Position numbers and translations under genes: made by a program | NCBI GenBank assembly: GCA_030141605.1 | Contig: JAQGDQ010000002.1 | Span: forward strand, 1,596,501-1,656,500 | Reading direction: 5' to 3' | DNA from: Tubiluchus corallicola | Lineage: Eukaryota > Priapulida > Priapulimorpha > Priapulimorphida > Tubiluchidae | DNA length: 60,000 bases | Shown: positions 1 through 11,700 of the stretch, piece after piece | Numbering within the stretch: position 1 is the first letter of the stretch | Layout: every line of letters begins with the position of its first letter | Notes under the pieces: generated by a model | Databases searched by the model: none | What the model was told of the DNA's origin: nothing | Seen by the model: the letters and a program-made list of their open reading frames with translations, nothing else

Positions 1-1
1 C

Positions 2-934
2 ATGTCGAATAATTCATCATTGCGTCTTGTTGAAGAAAATATAGTAGATACAAATAAACTTACTGTTGGCGGTTATGTTCACGTGGTATATCTTATTACC
101 ATTGTCCTAGGTGCAGTCCCAGCGAATTTGATCATCATAATAGCTACACTGAGATTTCCGCATCTGCAGTGTTGTCGTCATTATGCCGTGGTATCAGTAG
201 CAGCCATTTCACTTTTGTGCGCATCTGTTGTACTTACTACTAACATAGTTGAGCCTTTTTGTTCGCCTTTGCATGTCGCCGTTGGTGCGTGCCACTCTTG
301 GTGTTTGCTTAATATGACATTCTTGGCATTCCGAGTTGCCTTTTATTATCAACTTATTGTCCTTTGCTGGGAACATTACATAGCAATTATTCATCCTTTG
401 AAATACCACCAGCTTGTTACTAAGCGACGAATATTGTTGGCAACGTTTTTATCACTTTTGCTTGGTATTATTTTTATGCTTCTGTTGTGTTTGCCATTTT
501 CAAGTTTTAGACATTGCTTTCCACAAGCTGCAGTTGACCCTATGGAGATCTACAAGTTTATCTGCACCTATACGTTTTTGGCAGTTGTACCATGCATTGG
601 CACTACGCTAGCTTATCTCCGTATTTGGTGGGAAACAAGAAAAATAACGATCAGAATAACAGATGAAGAAATGCGTAGGTGTCACAGCATTGATAAACAT
701 CGAGCCACTATCACCTTGGGTGTTATACTTAGCAGTTGGTTGGTGACAGGTTTGGTTGGTGTTACTATTGCAATTACTAACAAACTATGTGAATGCATCC
801 CAAGCTGGGTACGTGATGTAAATGACTATCTTCAAGATGCAAGCTACATGTTTGCACCAATAATCTATGCTTACAGAATAAGTGAATATCGTCGTGCTGC
901 ATACACTCTCTTAACATGCAGAAGTTTGTATTAG
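2..934 (+). CDS. Rhodopsin-like (class A) GPCR, copy 1, intronless
   Basis: A 310-residue seven-transmembrane receptor, probably at the plasma membrane; its ligand cannot be inferred. Hydrophobic segments lie near residues 27-52, 60-83, 98-125, 141-165, 184-209, 233-258 and 276-292. Class A marks are N42 in helix 1 (PAN), a DRY-type motif E124-H125-Y126 followed by IAIIHPLKY, P197 in helix 5, W246 in helix 6 and a degenerate NPxxY at 285-289 (APIIY). Cysteines at 97/101 and 172 could form the usual extracellular disulfide. N3/N4 are possible N-glycosylation sites. The third cytoplasmic loop and C-tail are short, and C306 is a possible palmitoylation site. Helix 2 lacks the usual Asp (S70), helix 6 lacks CWxP (SWLV), and Arg of DRY is His. 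The start was chosen because the ORF aligns without gaps from residue 1 with the neighbour at 2960-3892, but it lies at the window edge. Subfamily unknown. Confidence 0.88.
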   Translation: MSNNSSLRLVEENIVDTNKLTVGGYVHVVYLITIVLGAVPANLIIIIATLRFPHLQCCRHYAVVSVAAISLLCASVVLTTNIVEPFCSPLHVAVGACHSWCLLNMTFLAFRVAFYYQLIVLCWEHYIAIIHPLKYHQLVTKRRILLATFLSLLLGIIFMLLLCLPFSSFRHCFPQAAVDPMEIYKFICTYTFLAVVPCIGTTLAYLRIWWETRKITIRITDEEMRRCHSIDKHRATITLGVILSSWLVTGLVGVTIAITNKLCECIPSWVRDVNDYLQDASYMFAPIIYAYRISEYRRAAYTLLTCRSLY

Positions 935-2959
935 TTTGTTTATGTGCTCTGTTAGCCAGCTAAACTGTTTCTCTTAGTATTCAACAAGGTAAGACGTTAT
1001 TCCTTTTACACCACATCTCACATCCTTTTGTATCACCAACTTTGTCAACAAGCTGCTAAGTTTAGATATATGGATAGTACATAGATCTTACATGTTTTTG
1101 TACAATAGAGAACAATACCCTTATGTAAACCACTAGCAGTATTGGTATAAAAGCACTTAGTAGGTCCTACTAATAGAATGAATAGCTTTTAGCCATTTGT
1201 GCAGAATGGATTATCTAAGATAAATAATTGTAAAAAATGTAGTAATTCCTTACTCCTAACTTAAACGCATTGGTATGCACTTAAGACATGCACATAGTTT
1301 TTAGATTTTGTTCTTACAGGTTTTTGCTGATTTTTCTTGCATGTTCTAGATGAGATTTTTTATGACATTAAATCCTTGTTTTGTGATTAATAGGATCAGC
1401 AACGTTATGAAGATTACCTGGCATTCAAACACAAGTTGTGACATCTTTATATTATGGAGAAGAATGCTAATCAGTTCGAGGGATGTGCATGCAACTCACT
1501 ATGTGCTTTATAGCTGAAAGTGTGTGCATAATGGTGTTCTACAGCGACATTATGGAGTCTTTTGAATTTTGCGGTTGCGGCTAACTGGAGTAGTTATAAA
1601 AATGAGGTGGCACAGTTAGTTTGCCTGTAAAAGTTTTATACAAGTGTAAAAAGATGATAAAAACTACTTACAGTGGTATATTGAGTTTGGCACATCTATA
1701 AAATGCGTATATTAACACTTATTTGGCAAAAAACTAAACCTTTTGTGGCACTCTTGCCATAATTTACCTTTTTTGCAAGGAGTCAAAAAATAAAAGTACT
1801 GTGAATACTGGTTTGGTAGTGAAAAAAACTTATGAAAAAAGTTTGTGTTGCGATTGTATTATTGCTTTTGTATTTGTTATTTTTGTATTCTAATTAGGTG
1901 AATTTATTTAAAACTGGAAGTAAATAATGTCAGTTAATATGGTAATGCTTAGTGTCCTTATTTATTATTTAGTATCATTATTTAGCATTGCCACCATTAC
2001 CACTTGCTTACCATATTTAACATTAATTAACTGCAACAGTTACCATGTATTAATAAGCAATATTGTAGACACATAAGAGCATTGATGCACTTCGATTTAG
2101 TGTATCAAAAGCCAAATGAAGTTATTTGTGTTTTTCTCAGTAAATGGCATATTGTACTGAACTGTTGAGTTTTTATATTGCTTGCAGTTTCTGCATAAAA
2201 TGTAGGCTTAGGAATTACTTTGGCGTAATGAGGAAGTAATTTGACTGCCATGTTGTATTTAAGAATTTTGGCTAGGTAATTTATTCATCATCGCATGGCT
2301 AATACATTTCTTCCAAATTTAAATCATCGTTAGACCCATAAATTGTCACTACAATTAATAACAACATAACTCCAAATTTGTTTTAAGAAAATACAATTAT
2401 TGTGTTTTCATTATAAGCTAATCCTTCTGGTTATAGAATAAAACAGTGACTTTATTAGCAATACAAAATAAAAAATGCATAAATGTAACTTATCTTGTCC
2501 ACTTGCTGCTAAAATTTAAACATTTGAAATTAAGCCATGCCATTAAGCCCCGTCTGGCTATTTTCATAATAGCTTTTTAGCTTTTATTTTCATTATTTTA
2601 CTCATGCACATTACTTACGTCTGTTAATAGCAATCAATACACTTTGCTTTTGCAGCATGTGAACGTTCACATTACAGCAGCTTTTTGAAAGTGACAGCAA
2701 TATATATGTTGCTATATTAATTTTGATGTGCACTTGTCACCCAAAATTGTATTAGTTATTTGCATTACTAATGCAACTAATCTGTTGAATGCATAGAAAA
2801 GATTTTGCTGTCAGTTGTTGCCAGTTAAAAGCTATTCCAGTTTGCACTCTCCGATAGTTCCTAGAATTTTCAAAACTCTTTTGATAACTGTCATCATATG
2901 ATATTTAGTTGCTCAACTTAGGAGCTAGGATTTAGTGAGGCTACATTATTCTGCGTACA
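935..2959. other. Intergenic spacer between the two GPCR genes
   Basis: AT-rich DNA with no recognisable gene. An AATAAA hexamer at 1789-1794 is a possible distal polyadenylation signal for the upstream receptor gene. The last few hundred bases before 2960 should hold the promoter of the second receptor, but I see no convincing TATA box. Confidence 0.6.
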
Positions 2960-3892
2960 ATGGATATGTTAAGTAACTCGACATTATTTAAGAAAGTAGA
3001 ATTAAATACGAATGAACTTTCAATTGGCGATTATGTTCGTGTGATACTTCTTGTTAGCTTAGTTTTATTTGCAATACCGGCAAATTCGATCATCATAATT
3101 GTTACAATTAGATTTCAACAGTTGCATTGTTGCCGACATTACGCTATGCTATCAGTAGCAAGCATCTCACTTTTGTGCTCGTGTTTTGTACTTACAGTTG
3201 ACATAATTCATCCCTTTTGCTGGTCTTTGCGTTTTATTTCTGCTGCGTGCAACATTTGGTGCTTTCTTCACATGGCTGTGGTCATATTTCGAGCTGCTTT
3301 TTATTATCAATTGAGTGTTCTGTGTTGGGAGCGTTATGTAGCAATCATTCATCCTTTGAAATATCACCAGCTCATCTCGGCACGACGAATACTATTAGCA
3401 ACTTTTATATCACTTGCTCTTGGAATTATTTTCATGCTTGTTATGGCCTGGCCATTTTCAAATTTTGGACACTGCTTTTCAGAGGCTGTCGTCGATTCTA
3501 CAGAGACCTACCGACTTACGAGTCTCTACGCGCTCCTAGGTATCACGCCATGTACGTGTTATGCGTTAGCCTACCTACGTATTTGGTGGGAAACCAGCAA
3601 AATGGTGAAGAGAATATCAGGCGAAGAACTATCCAGTAACTACAGCATTGACAAACATCGGGCTACCATTACACTGGGTCTTATTCTTGGTAGCTGGCTG
3701 GTGACTGCTTTGGTAGGTTCTACTGTTATGGTTACTGAAGGAGTATGTGATTGTCTGCCAAGGTGGTTGATGAATGTAAATGGTTTTCTTCAAAATGCTT
3801 GTTATGCTTTTGCACCGATGATTTACACTTACAGACTTGGTGAATATCGTCGTGCTGCATACTCACTTCTAACCTGCAGAAGTTTTCATTAA
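2960..3892 (+). CDS. Rhodopsin-like (class A) GPCR, copy 2, intronless
   Basis: A second complete 310-residue seven-transmembrane receptor in the same orientation as copy 1. By my hand alignment the two proteins align without gaps and are identical at about 180 of 310 positions (58%), so they are tandem paralogues. This copy keeps a more standard E124-R125-Y126 followed by VAIIHPLKY. It shares the odd positions S70 (helix 2), S245-W246-L247-V248 (helix 6) and A285-P286-M287-I288-Y289 (helix 7). N6 (NST) is a possible N-glycosylation site. The loop joining helices 5 and 6 and the C-terminal tail are short, and the tail ends in a cysteine-containing motif (LLTCRSFH). The ATG at 2960 has A at -3 (acaATGG); a second ATG lies two codons in. 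An AATAAA nine bases after the stop codon may be the polyadenylation signal. Ligand and G-protein coupling are unknown. Confidence 0.9.
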   Translation: MDMLSNSTLFKKVELNTNELSIGDYVRVILLVSLVLFAIPANSIIIIVTIRFQQLHCCRHYAMLSVASISLLCSCFVLTVDIIHPFCWSLRFISAACNIWCFLHMAVVIFRAAFYYQLSVLCWERYVAIIHPLKYHQLISARRILLATFISLALGIIFMLVMAWPFSNFGHCFSEAVVDSTETYRLTSLYALLGITPCTCYALAYLRIWWETSKMVKRISGEELSSNYSIDKHRATITLGLILGSWLVTALVGSTVMVTEGVCDCLPRWLMNVNGFLQNACYAFAPMIYTYRLGEYRRAAYSLLTCRSFH

Positions 3893-3901
3893 TTAGATAA
3901 C

Positions 3902-3907
3902 AATAAA
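3902..3907 (+). terminator. Candidate polyadenylation signal for GPCR copy 2
   Basis: The hexamer AATAAA lies directly after the stop codon of the second receptor gene. This is closer than usual, so a later signal may be used instead. Confidence 0.35.
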
Positions 3908-5610
3908 TGTTGAACTCTCAATCTTTAACCTGATGAAGTGTATCTTAATTGAAGAACAATGAGTTCGATATCTTCACTTGCTTAATATACAAAAATTTTC
4001 AAATTTAGTTTGCAGCGTCAAAGTCAGTGTTTACATGTTCTTAAATGAAAAGTCAAGAGTCAAACAGTTTTTAGTACATTTTATTAATGAAATTATCGCA
4101 TAATGAAAAATTACTGTACTTAACAAGTACTCTTCCGGGTATCATGCCGACTTCAAAACCGCATTCAATTCCACGAATAAGTGGCGAAGTACTACTTTCA
4201 GCGGTTAAGTCGAGAAAAAATACTTTGTCAGTAATTCCCTGTGCACATACTTAACAGATCTGATCGCTCATTACGAAGTCCTAGCGTAACAAGAATAACA
4301 AAGCGAGTAAGTACTAAGCAGGCTACTTGGCACCAGACCAGAGCTATGACCATTACAAAAAAAAAATACAAAAGAAAATCATAAATATTCTTACCATCAT
4401 CCCAAACGTGTATGGCTGCCAAATGTTCAAAAATTATGACGTAAACTGGCCAACTTTCTTGCTTTTTTTGAGCGTGTCACTAAAAATAATGCAACTTCAA
4501 CCAAACTTTTTGGTTTTCTTATTTAACATTAGGAATTTATTAGTTCATTTTTTAATGTCGGTGCGCTCACTGACCTGCAGCATACCATTGCTAAATCTGA
4601 AGAAGTTTTTAATTATCATTAAACCATTAACAATATTACAGTGTTTGCTCTGACACTTTTTAATTGCTTCATTCACTGATAACGTTTAAGTTGCACGCTT
4701 TAAATGTTATAGGCAACGATGAACCAAATAAATAGTCTAAATAAAAAAACGGTTAGTTTTTTAATTGCAAAATTGACTAAATACAGTTCAACTGCTCTAT
4801 AACTCGAGACACTATCACGTTAAATTGCACTATAATGACCAGCAGATGGCTCTGTGCACTCATTTGGATTGTTTGGTTTCATCTAACCTTTCTGAACATA
4901 GTTAAGTCTAGGTTTTCGAAATACCTTTACCAAACACCAATCATTTCATTGCTACCGTGCCTAAGGCAAACTGTCTAGATTTAAAAGAACATCATTTTAC
5001 TTTTACTTATCCGAAACATTAAAGATAATGTTATACAATTTTGTGAAATATCATTAGTTGAACAATTCTAAAAACAGATCTCAAAACTTTCAACTCGCAA
5101 AATTCATTTGGAACTACCACATCACGCACACATTGTCTCATAGGTTTAAAACTTTATTAGATTGAGAAAATTGCATTTATTAGCACTGGGATCTAGCAGA
5201 TTCTATTATTAATTTGGACTTTACCACTACCAATTGTATTACAATACAATGTTATGAAGCTTTTCTGTTTGTTTTACTTACACGCCTAATTTTGAACAAA
5301 CTGAGTATGGAATATGTGCGTACCTATGATGACTATTACGCTTTTTGGAAACCACTTTATCTAATTATTCTAATCAAACTGAAGCACTTAAAAATACTGT
5401 ATATGGTATCAGCAGATGAGGGCAAATCAGAACCCTTGGGTGATTTGTTGGTTCACTTATCTATTTTATTTTCTAAACTTAGGCTCTAAATATGTTCACC
5501 TATGCATGATATCACCAAGTACAATTTTAACCACAAACCGCGAAACGCCTGTTCTACCGTAAACCTGCACATTTATTGCCTTTCCTTCTGAGTCGTCTCC
5601 CCCAACTTAG
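3908..5610. other. Intergenic, no gene recognised
   Basis: AT-rich sequence. The open frames in it are short, rich in Leu/Ile/Phe and without motifs, as expected from AT-rich DNA. Confidence 0.55.
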
Positions 5611-5675
5611 ATGTGCCCCAGCTGTAATAGGCGCCACCTTCAAACGCAGCGCAGCATCACGGTGTGTTTTCGCAG
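5611..5675 (+). other. Candidate small internal exon (unassigned)
   Basis: A long pyrimidine-rich run ending in CAACTTAG (to 5610) is followed by a GC-richer 65-nt segment and then CAG|GTAACA (donor at 5676). This is a textbook acceptor-exon-donor arrangement within an otherwise AT-rich spacer. Two of the three frames are open, and one begins with a CxxC pair. No neighbouring exon was found and no protein family is recognised, so it may be a chance match. Confidence 0.15.
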
Positions 5676-6217
5676 GTAACAAAAATCGTTTGATCGCGGC
5701 GATGCCTTTAATATCGTCAGTTCCTTTGCAAAACAAACGTTCGATTATTCAGTACATGTTGTAGGGAACAAAATAAACTCTCCAGTGTTGTGATTCCGGA
5801 ATGATAGACCAGGATCAGTATGAGAAACGATGGGTAGATAGTGGATAAATATGGAGTGTTTGTTGTGCTATTGAAGCCTGGCAAAACACGGGAGTCACGA
5901 TTCTTTTAGCTGTTGATAATAATGTCCATTTTCATCCCTAAATTACGCTTTTGAGTGGAGCGTGGACGTTGACGAAGGACAGTAACACAAACAAAACACA
6001 TGATTAGTGCAGGCCATGCACCAAGAAACGTCTTGACAGTGCTGGGCTTTCCCGGTTTGAAATATTTTTGTGGTAGTCTAACGTTCTTTACAGACAGCTT
6101 TTCAAAAAATGTGCTAAATAAAGTTATGGAGTATTTGGCTATCTTTCAGTAAATTTCTTTTTCGTTTGTTTGTTCGTTCATCTATTAAAAAATAGCCACA
6201 TGCGGTAAAAATGTAGG
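5676..6217. other. Intergenic, no gene recognised
   Basis: Mixed-composition sequence without a convincing ORF or repeat. It lies between the candidate exon and the SINE. Confidence 0.5.
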
Positions 6218-6385
6218 GATGTCCAGACACGACAGTTTAACGGATAACGCGCCTGCTTTGTGTCTGGGAGGTCCGCGTTCGAGTCCGTGGCGGGGAATAC
6301 CAAAGACTAAAAATGGTACCTGCTGTTACCCTGCTTGGCGCGTGGTATTTAAGGTAAAAGCAGGGTAATAATAATCTTTTACGTA
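6218..6385 (+). mobile_element. tRNA-derived SINE with internal Pol III promoter boxes
   Basis: The head resembles a degenerate tRNA. An A-box-like segment (cagtttaacggataa, about 6233-6247) is followed after normal spacing by a B box (gttcgagtcc, 6277-6286). The layout GYYTAAYGGATAASGCG...CTG is closest to an Arg-type tRNA. The body after ~6297 is unrelated to tRNA and carries a perfect 11-bp inverted repeat (ttaccctgctt at 6326-6336 against aagcagggtaa at 6358-6368), followed by an aataataatctttt tail. The T-arm can pair but has an enlarged loop, so this is not a working tRNA gene. The exact ends and any target-site duplication are not clear. Confidence 0.7.
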
Positions 6386-6478
6386 GTTGCAGAGTTATTA
6401 TTTACAGTCGACGACAAGCTCTCTGAGCCTCAGAGCATATGTTAGTTTGTAATCCAAAAGTCAACTTTTAAGATGAAA

Positions 6479-6562
<84 letters not shown>
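6479..6562. repeat. (ATT)n microsatellite
   Basis: About 28 uninterrupted trinucleotide units, roughly 95 bp after the SINE. It accounts for a poly-Asn ORF on the - strand, which is not a gene. Confidence 0.97.
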
Positions 6563-8634
6563 GAACAAATGAAAAGTCCCCTTTGACATGTGCCGAATAT
6601 GACAAACTTGGTTGAAGCCCATCATTTTAACTAACCTCGTCGTCAAACTTGCACGTGAGCAATAACCGTTTAAAATTTTATCTACTTTTACTTCAAAACC
6701 TTACGTTTATTGTCAGTTAACTTACTGTGAAATGAGTTGTTATATTCGGGTAAAAAAAAATTTTATTGTGTGTGCAGTAGTTAGCCTATTACAAAGTAGT
6801 TATAAGAATAAAAAACAATGTGTTCATCGCCATCGTCATAACAATCATCATCATTGCCTTGTTTGGCCAATTAATGAGCATAATTTTTCAATTAAATGTG
6901 CGCCTTCATAGCACATTAGCCAATTAGTTTTTGGTGATATCAGTGAAATGCAGTTCAATTACTGCCAATTACAATTACATTCTAAGATAAAGTACAAGCT
7001 ACCGGAAATTAATAATTGACCTTCCTCTTGCGCTAAGAAAGCTGAGTGTAGCATAAGTCCGGGTCACATTTTCTCTGTGCCTACACCGAAATAATAATCG
7101 CGACCAACATATTCGCCTACTTCACAGTTCTATGCCATGCATATTATTTTAAAACGAAAAAATTCTTAATAACAATCGCATAAAAGGAATAGTAAATGTT
7201 AACAAAGAGACAACAGCAAAAAGTTTTATAGACTGACGTACGTCTTCTATGACGGTACTGGTAAAGAAAAATATTTAAAAGCCACCAGAGCTAAAGTCCG
7301 AAACCAAGATTTTATAACACTTGAACAGCATGGTACAGAAATCCTCACTTGTAGCTTCAAATTATCATTTAATGTCGGGGCAAAAGCGCAATGGGCTTAT
7401 TTAAGTACGTAGAACTAAAAATAATAAATTATTCACAGTATTCTGTTGGATGGTACGTAGTTCACGGTGTTTTTGTCACTTGATTTCCCAATTAAATGAT
7501 TTTATTGTTTACTAGTACTTCAGCAATCTGTTCTCAGTTGCTCGCATGATTGGATTCATTTCGTCCTGCACGCGCTTCTGTTTTCTTTAACTCTTAAAAC
7601 TTCTTTCACTGTTGACACCTCATTAAACCTCGTTTGTGCGAACACGTTGACAGGTGGACCCTACACAGAGTTTACAACTGATTAAGAATAAATTTTGTTT
7701 TTCAAATTTCCTGACGTGCACAACGTTGTTGACAGACAAATATAGAGCTTTAAGTATGTTATCGTATACGTTTAATTGAAAACCAATTTATTACTTGTTG
7801 GTAGCGTCTATTTCCAATTGACCGTATTTATAAACTCAACACGTAAAAAATAATTATCACAGCTTCATTTATTCATCGCAGTATTTTGTTTTTGCTAATT
7901 AGTCCTATCACGAAACAGGGAAAATCACTGCCTTTTGTTCCATACATAGTGCTAGAATTAAGTTTGGGATGCCGTTCGTTTTTATAAAAAGAGAATTGCA
8001 TAAATATTGAAACACAGCAACATCTAATGTCACTATAATATTGCGTTTAGCTGCTTAATGCAGTTGAGTTTGACGGGACTGGAATCTACTATTTTTCAAG
8101 GATGCGCCTCTAAAATGATACTGCAATGGCAAAATCCAATTTCTCTTTCTCGTTAAAAGGACACCAGTATTTAATCAAGACTTTCTTTTTTGCTAATGAA
8201 TAATAATCTTACTGGCATTGTGTACAGCGTTGATGGCGCATTTACTAAACGTTCATACAACTAATAGAAGCCACTCCTATCCAGGATAACATTGCAATAC
8301 GTCCGATATAGTATATAAATATATGTATTTTCAGTAATTTTCGACCATGTAGAAACTGAATTAAGTCTTGTTTAAGATTCTAACTGTTTATAAAAATAGA
8401 ATTTGAAAGATAGTATCAATGTTTTATTCTTTCTTGTGAAGAAAAGTTTTTCGAGCTAAGAATTATTTTTTTATGCACGCGTTTATGTGCTACATCTCGA
8501 ATAATGACCGGCAGCAGACAAGACCAAAATAATATTTCTTCCAGACGAGAATCATCGTTATCAACTGCAATGATACAGTTGTCTGTTTTCATAGCTGCCT
8601 TGTTGTAGAAATATTTGGATTAATTTCGCCAGTT
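6563..8634. other. Intergenic, no gene recognised
   Basis: AT-rich. Around 6865-6990 there is a cluster of caattaa/ccaattag/caattac words (homeodomain-type TAATT cores and CCAAT), which could be regulatory but equally reflects base composition. Confidence 0.5.
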
Positions 8635-8638
8635 TAAC

Positions 8639-8733
8639 ATTTGCATATCTTTGTTTGGCGTACGAGCGAAAACATGGCGGCTGCTTTTGAGCGCGTTTTA
8701 TCTGCGCTCAAGACAAATAAACTGCTGGATTAA
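8639..8733 (+). promoter_or_regulatory. Octamer plus YY1-like ATGGCGGC island with a 19-codon ORF
   Basis: ATTTGCAT (8639-8646) is the classical octamer. Twenty-eight bases on, aaaacATGGCGGC (from 8669) matches the YY1 core often seen at animal transcription starts. The ATG at 8674 opens a 19-codon frame (starting MAAAF, stop at 8731-8733) with no splice donor inside it. The segment is GC-richer than its surroundings. It may be a promoter or 5' leader, but no transcript body is recognisable downstream. Confidence 0.2.
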
Positions 8734-11700
8734 ACTAAGCAGGCGAATAAAGGGCTAGATCTGCGTATAATAGACAGCAGGCCTGATAGACCACCCTGAC
8801 AACTGCATTGCAGAAATGCTGCGAATATTTATCTAATAACTGTTGTGAAAATAAAGTCAGATATGGAGTTGTGCGGCCGTTCTCCAAGGAGCACTCCCAC
8901 AAACCTCCCAAGATACAGTTTATTCTTGGGTAAATCTGGCGAAAGATATTCGTAATTATGCTAGAAAAATTCGTCACTTGTTTTGCCCAAACTGTTTGGG
9001 TAGCCAACGTCTGTAACTTCCTCATCTGCCCCCCCCCTCAACTAGGGTTGCCACTCTTTTGCAATTGATGGCGGTTTAGTGTCTCAGGCTTTGTTGATAA
9101 GTTACCTAATGTCTGTGTAACCGGTTAGCGTGGCTTCGCTGCTGTTTATTTATGTTCCTGAACGTAATAAACAATCGTTTGCCAAGCGGTTTAAGATTGT
9201 TTAAAATAATTTAATCAATGGCTTCCGATGGTTTTAAATACTGGCTATAAAGTGGCCCACAGACAGCTGTTGGTGCATGTTCGCCTGTTTAATTGGCTTC
9301 CTTTCTGTAATTTTTTTGTAACTTCATCATCAATTGATGGTCTTATTCTTACAAAAAGAAGAAAAATCAATATGTTATGCTTTGAAGCACAAGTTTTGAA
9401 GCACAGTTTAATCAGTTAACCGTTTGGTCGAAAAATTATAGCATAAAGTGTAATTATATAACACATTCGTTGACGTTTATTATTTTCGAGAGCGTGCATA
9501 AATAAAGGATCACGTAATTAGAAAAAAAATTAGTTGTTAAAAATATGGTTGACTCTTACACAGATTTAAAGAACTTAACAACAGTGGCTACCTTTACTGA
9601 TTACATATCATAAATAAATTATTTAATGTATCGCTTTTCCTTAATTATTAAAATGATTTATTATATTATTTAATGTATCAGTATTATTTAATTATAAAGT
9701 CATTAAAATATAATTTATTTGTTTATTTACTATTAAGATATTTATATAGCATAATACAGGATAAAGACACTTTAGGTCATATCACTGGTCTTGAAGACTC
9801 TAAAAGAAGAAACGTTTGCTGTAACAGGACTTTTGTAAGGTCGGCACAAGGAGTCATAGCAAAAGAATAAACGGTTAAACGGTCCCATAGTTATGAAACG
9901 GCAGCGGAAATGAAATGCGATTTTCTCTCTTTATGAAAAGTACATTCTTCCTGTCAACACGCTAGGACGCAATTTAGGTAGTGTATAAGATTAGGCGTCA
10001 GCAACTAACAGAGCCATAAATATCCAAAAATACACAAGTTCTGCTCCACGTTTGGCTGTAAGCTGATTATAGTAGATACGCGATTGCGATTGGGTGTGAA
10101 TATTGTACAAATCTGCACAGTGGTCAGCCAAATTGACTCTGTACGATCTGTTGTATTAATAATATTAAAAACCTATATACACAATCCAAAAAACTTCGCC
10201 CAAATATGAAAAGTTAAACACTGAAAATATGTTAATGTTCGCGCATTTTTGAAGTTTCTCGAAACCGTAAACTCTAAGCAATGCCTAAGTCACCAGAGTG
10301 CTCGTTCGTCCTGCATCGTATAGGTGTGCTGTAGTTTCTGATTTGCAATTGTCTCCAACGTCTTGGTCATCGAACATCTCCACTCTCAACAGAAGGCTCT
10401 GAGAGATGTTAAGGATCCAAGAAATAGAATAGGATTGACTAGGCCATAGTCCGATACACGTAATTTCCATACGGCAACGGTCACGGTCTGACAGAAGTGG
10501 TTTCAAAACTCTCAGATATGATATCTTAATTAATACAAATCTTTAAAATGTGTTCCTTTAAAACAAACAGTTCACTGCCGGTTGTTGCTCTCAGTGCTGA
10601 GCTTTCTAGTTAAGTGGGGCCACGGTTAATTTAATCCACAGTTACAAAAATTGTATATATTTAAAATGGTTTATTAATTACTACTTAAGCTTTATACTAG
10701 CTACCAATTTGCGAAACACCATGTATCGAAGTTTACCGAAACCAGTATGTAAATCGAGTTTAACTCTGCTCATAGACAGAGCCAACTAGGAATAAAAAAA
10801 CCCATAGCTCTTACGCTGGATTAAACCAACACGAAATTAGAAATTACAGTGCTGCATTGGTTGATCTCGCACTCGCAAAGGCGTAATGTAAAAACAGCTA
10901 GCTGTTATAAACCCAAAGTATAAATCCTACATTAGGTATAATTGATATCACTAAACTAAATTTGCACGTTTTGACCAAAAAGATCAGCAGGATAGAAATG
11001 TAAAAAAGTTGTGATTAACGTTAATTTTGATTTCATGTGTACATGAGCCACAAATTTAACATAATAAACGTGTATTTATGTACCTTTAATTTCATTTTAA
11101 TTTCATTAATTTCAAATTAATTTTAATTAATTGATAGTGAACGTTACATTATACATTGTAGCCGCCGCACGTTTTTATTGTTTACCGATTTACGCTACAT
11201 CGCTTAGTATAGTAACGTTTTAACTTCTGTTTTCTGGGTATACGGTTCTTTCTATTATATATACTTTTATATATGTTTATTCTAATTACGTAATAGAAAA
11301 ACTGTGACCTGGAGAGAAATCAGTGCTAAAGCTTCTGCCCGCACTTCCAGCAAGTGCATGAAAGTTCGTTTGGCGATACGGACTATTTATTTACATGCGC
11401 AGAAGCCTGTTTACAGCCTATATTAGAAACAATCTCGGTAATGGATCACTGCTTTGAAACAAAACAAACTAATGTCTATTTCCAAACACATAACCAGCCC
11501 ACGAGTACACTGTTTGTATACACGTTTGCTCTCTGGTGGGAAAACTCCTAGGGCGCCGCTACGATCGTGCAAGGCCTTTATGACTGGCAATTCTATGGCA
11601 TGACTTCATTAGTCCGTCAATCATTTTGAAACTTGAGCAAGCAAGTTATCTGCGTAAGGAAGGACCAAATCATCACACCCATTTCACAGCAAAAGGCACT

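Noticed and set aside
6218-6296. Functional tRNA-Arg gene
   Set aside because: Acceptor and anticodon stems do not pair properly and the T-loop is enlarged; the downstream body marks it as a SINE head.
6461-6646. 61-codon poly-Asn frame on the - strand
   Set aside because: It is the translation of the (ATT)n microsatellite.
10285-10506. 73-codon frame on the - strand with balanced composition
   Set aside because: Starts with TTG rather than ATG, no clear splice sites, no recognised homologue.
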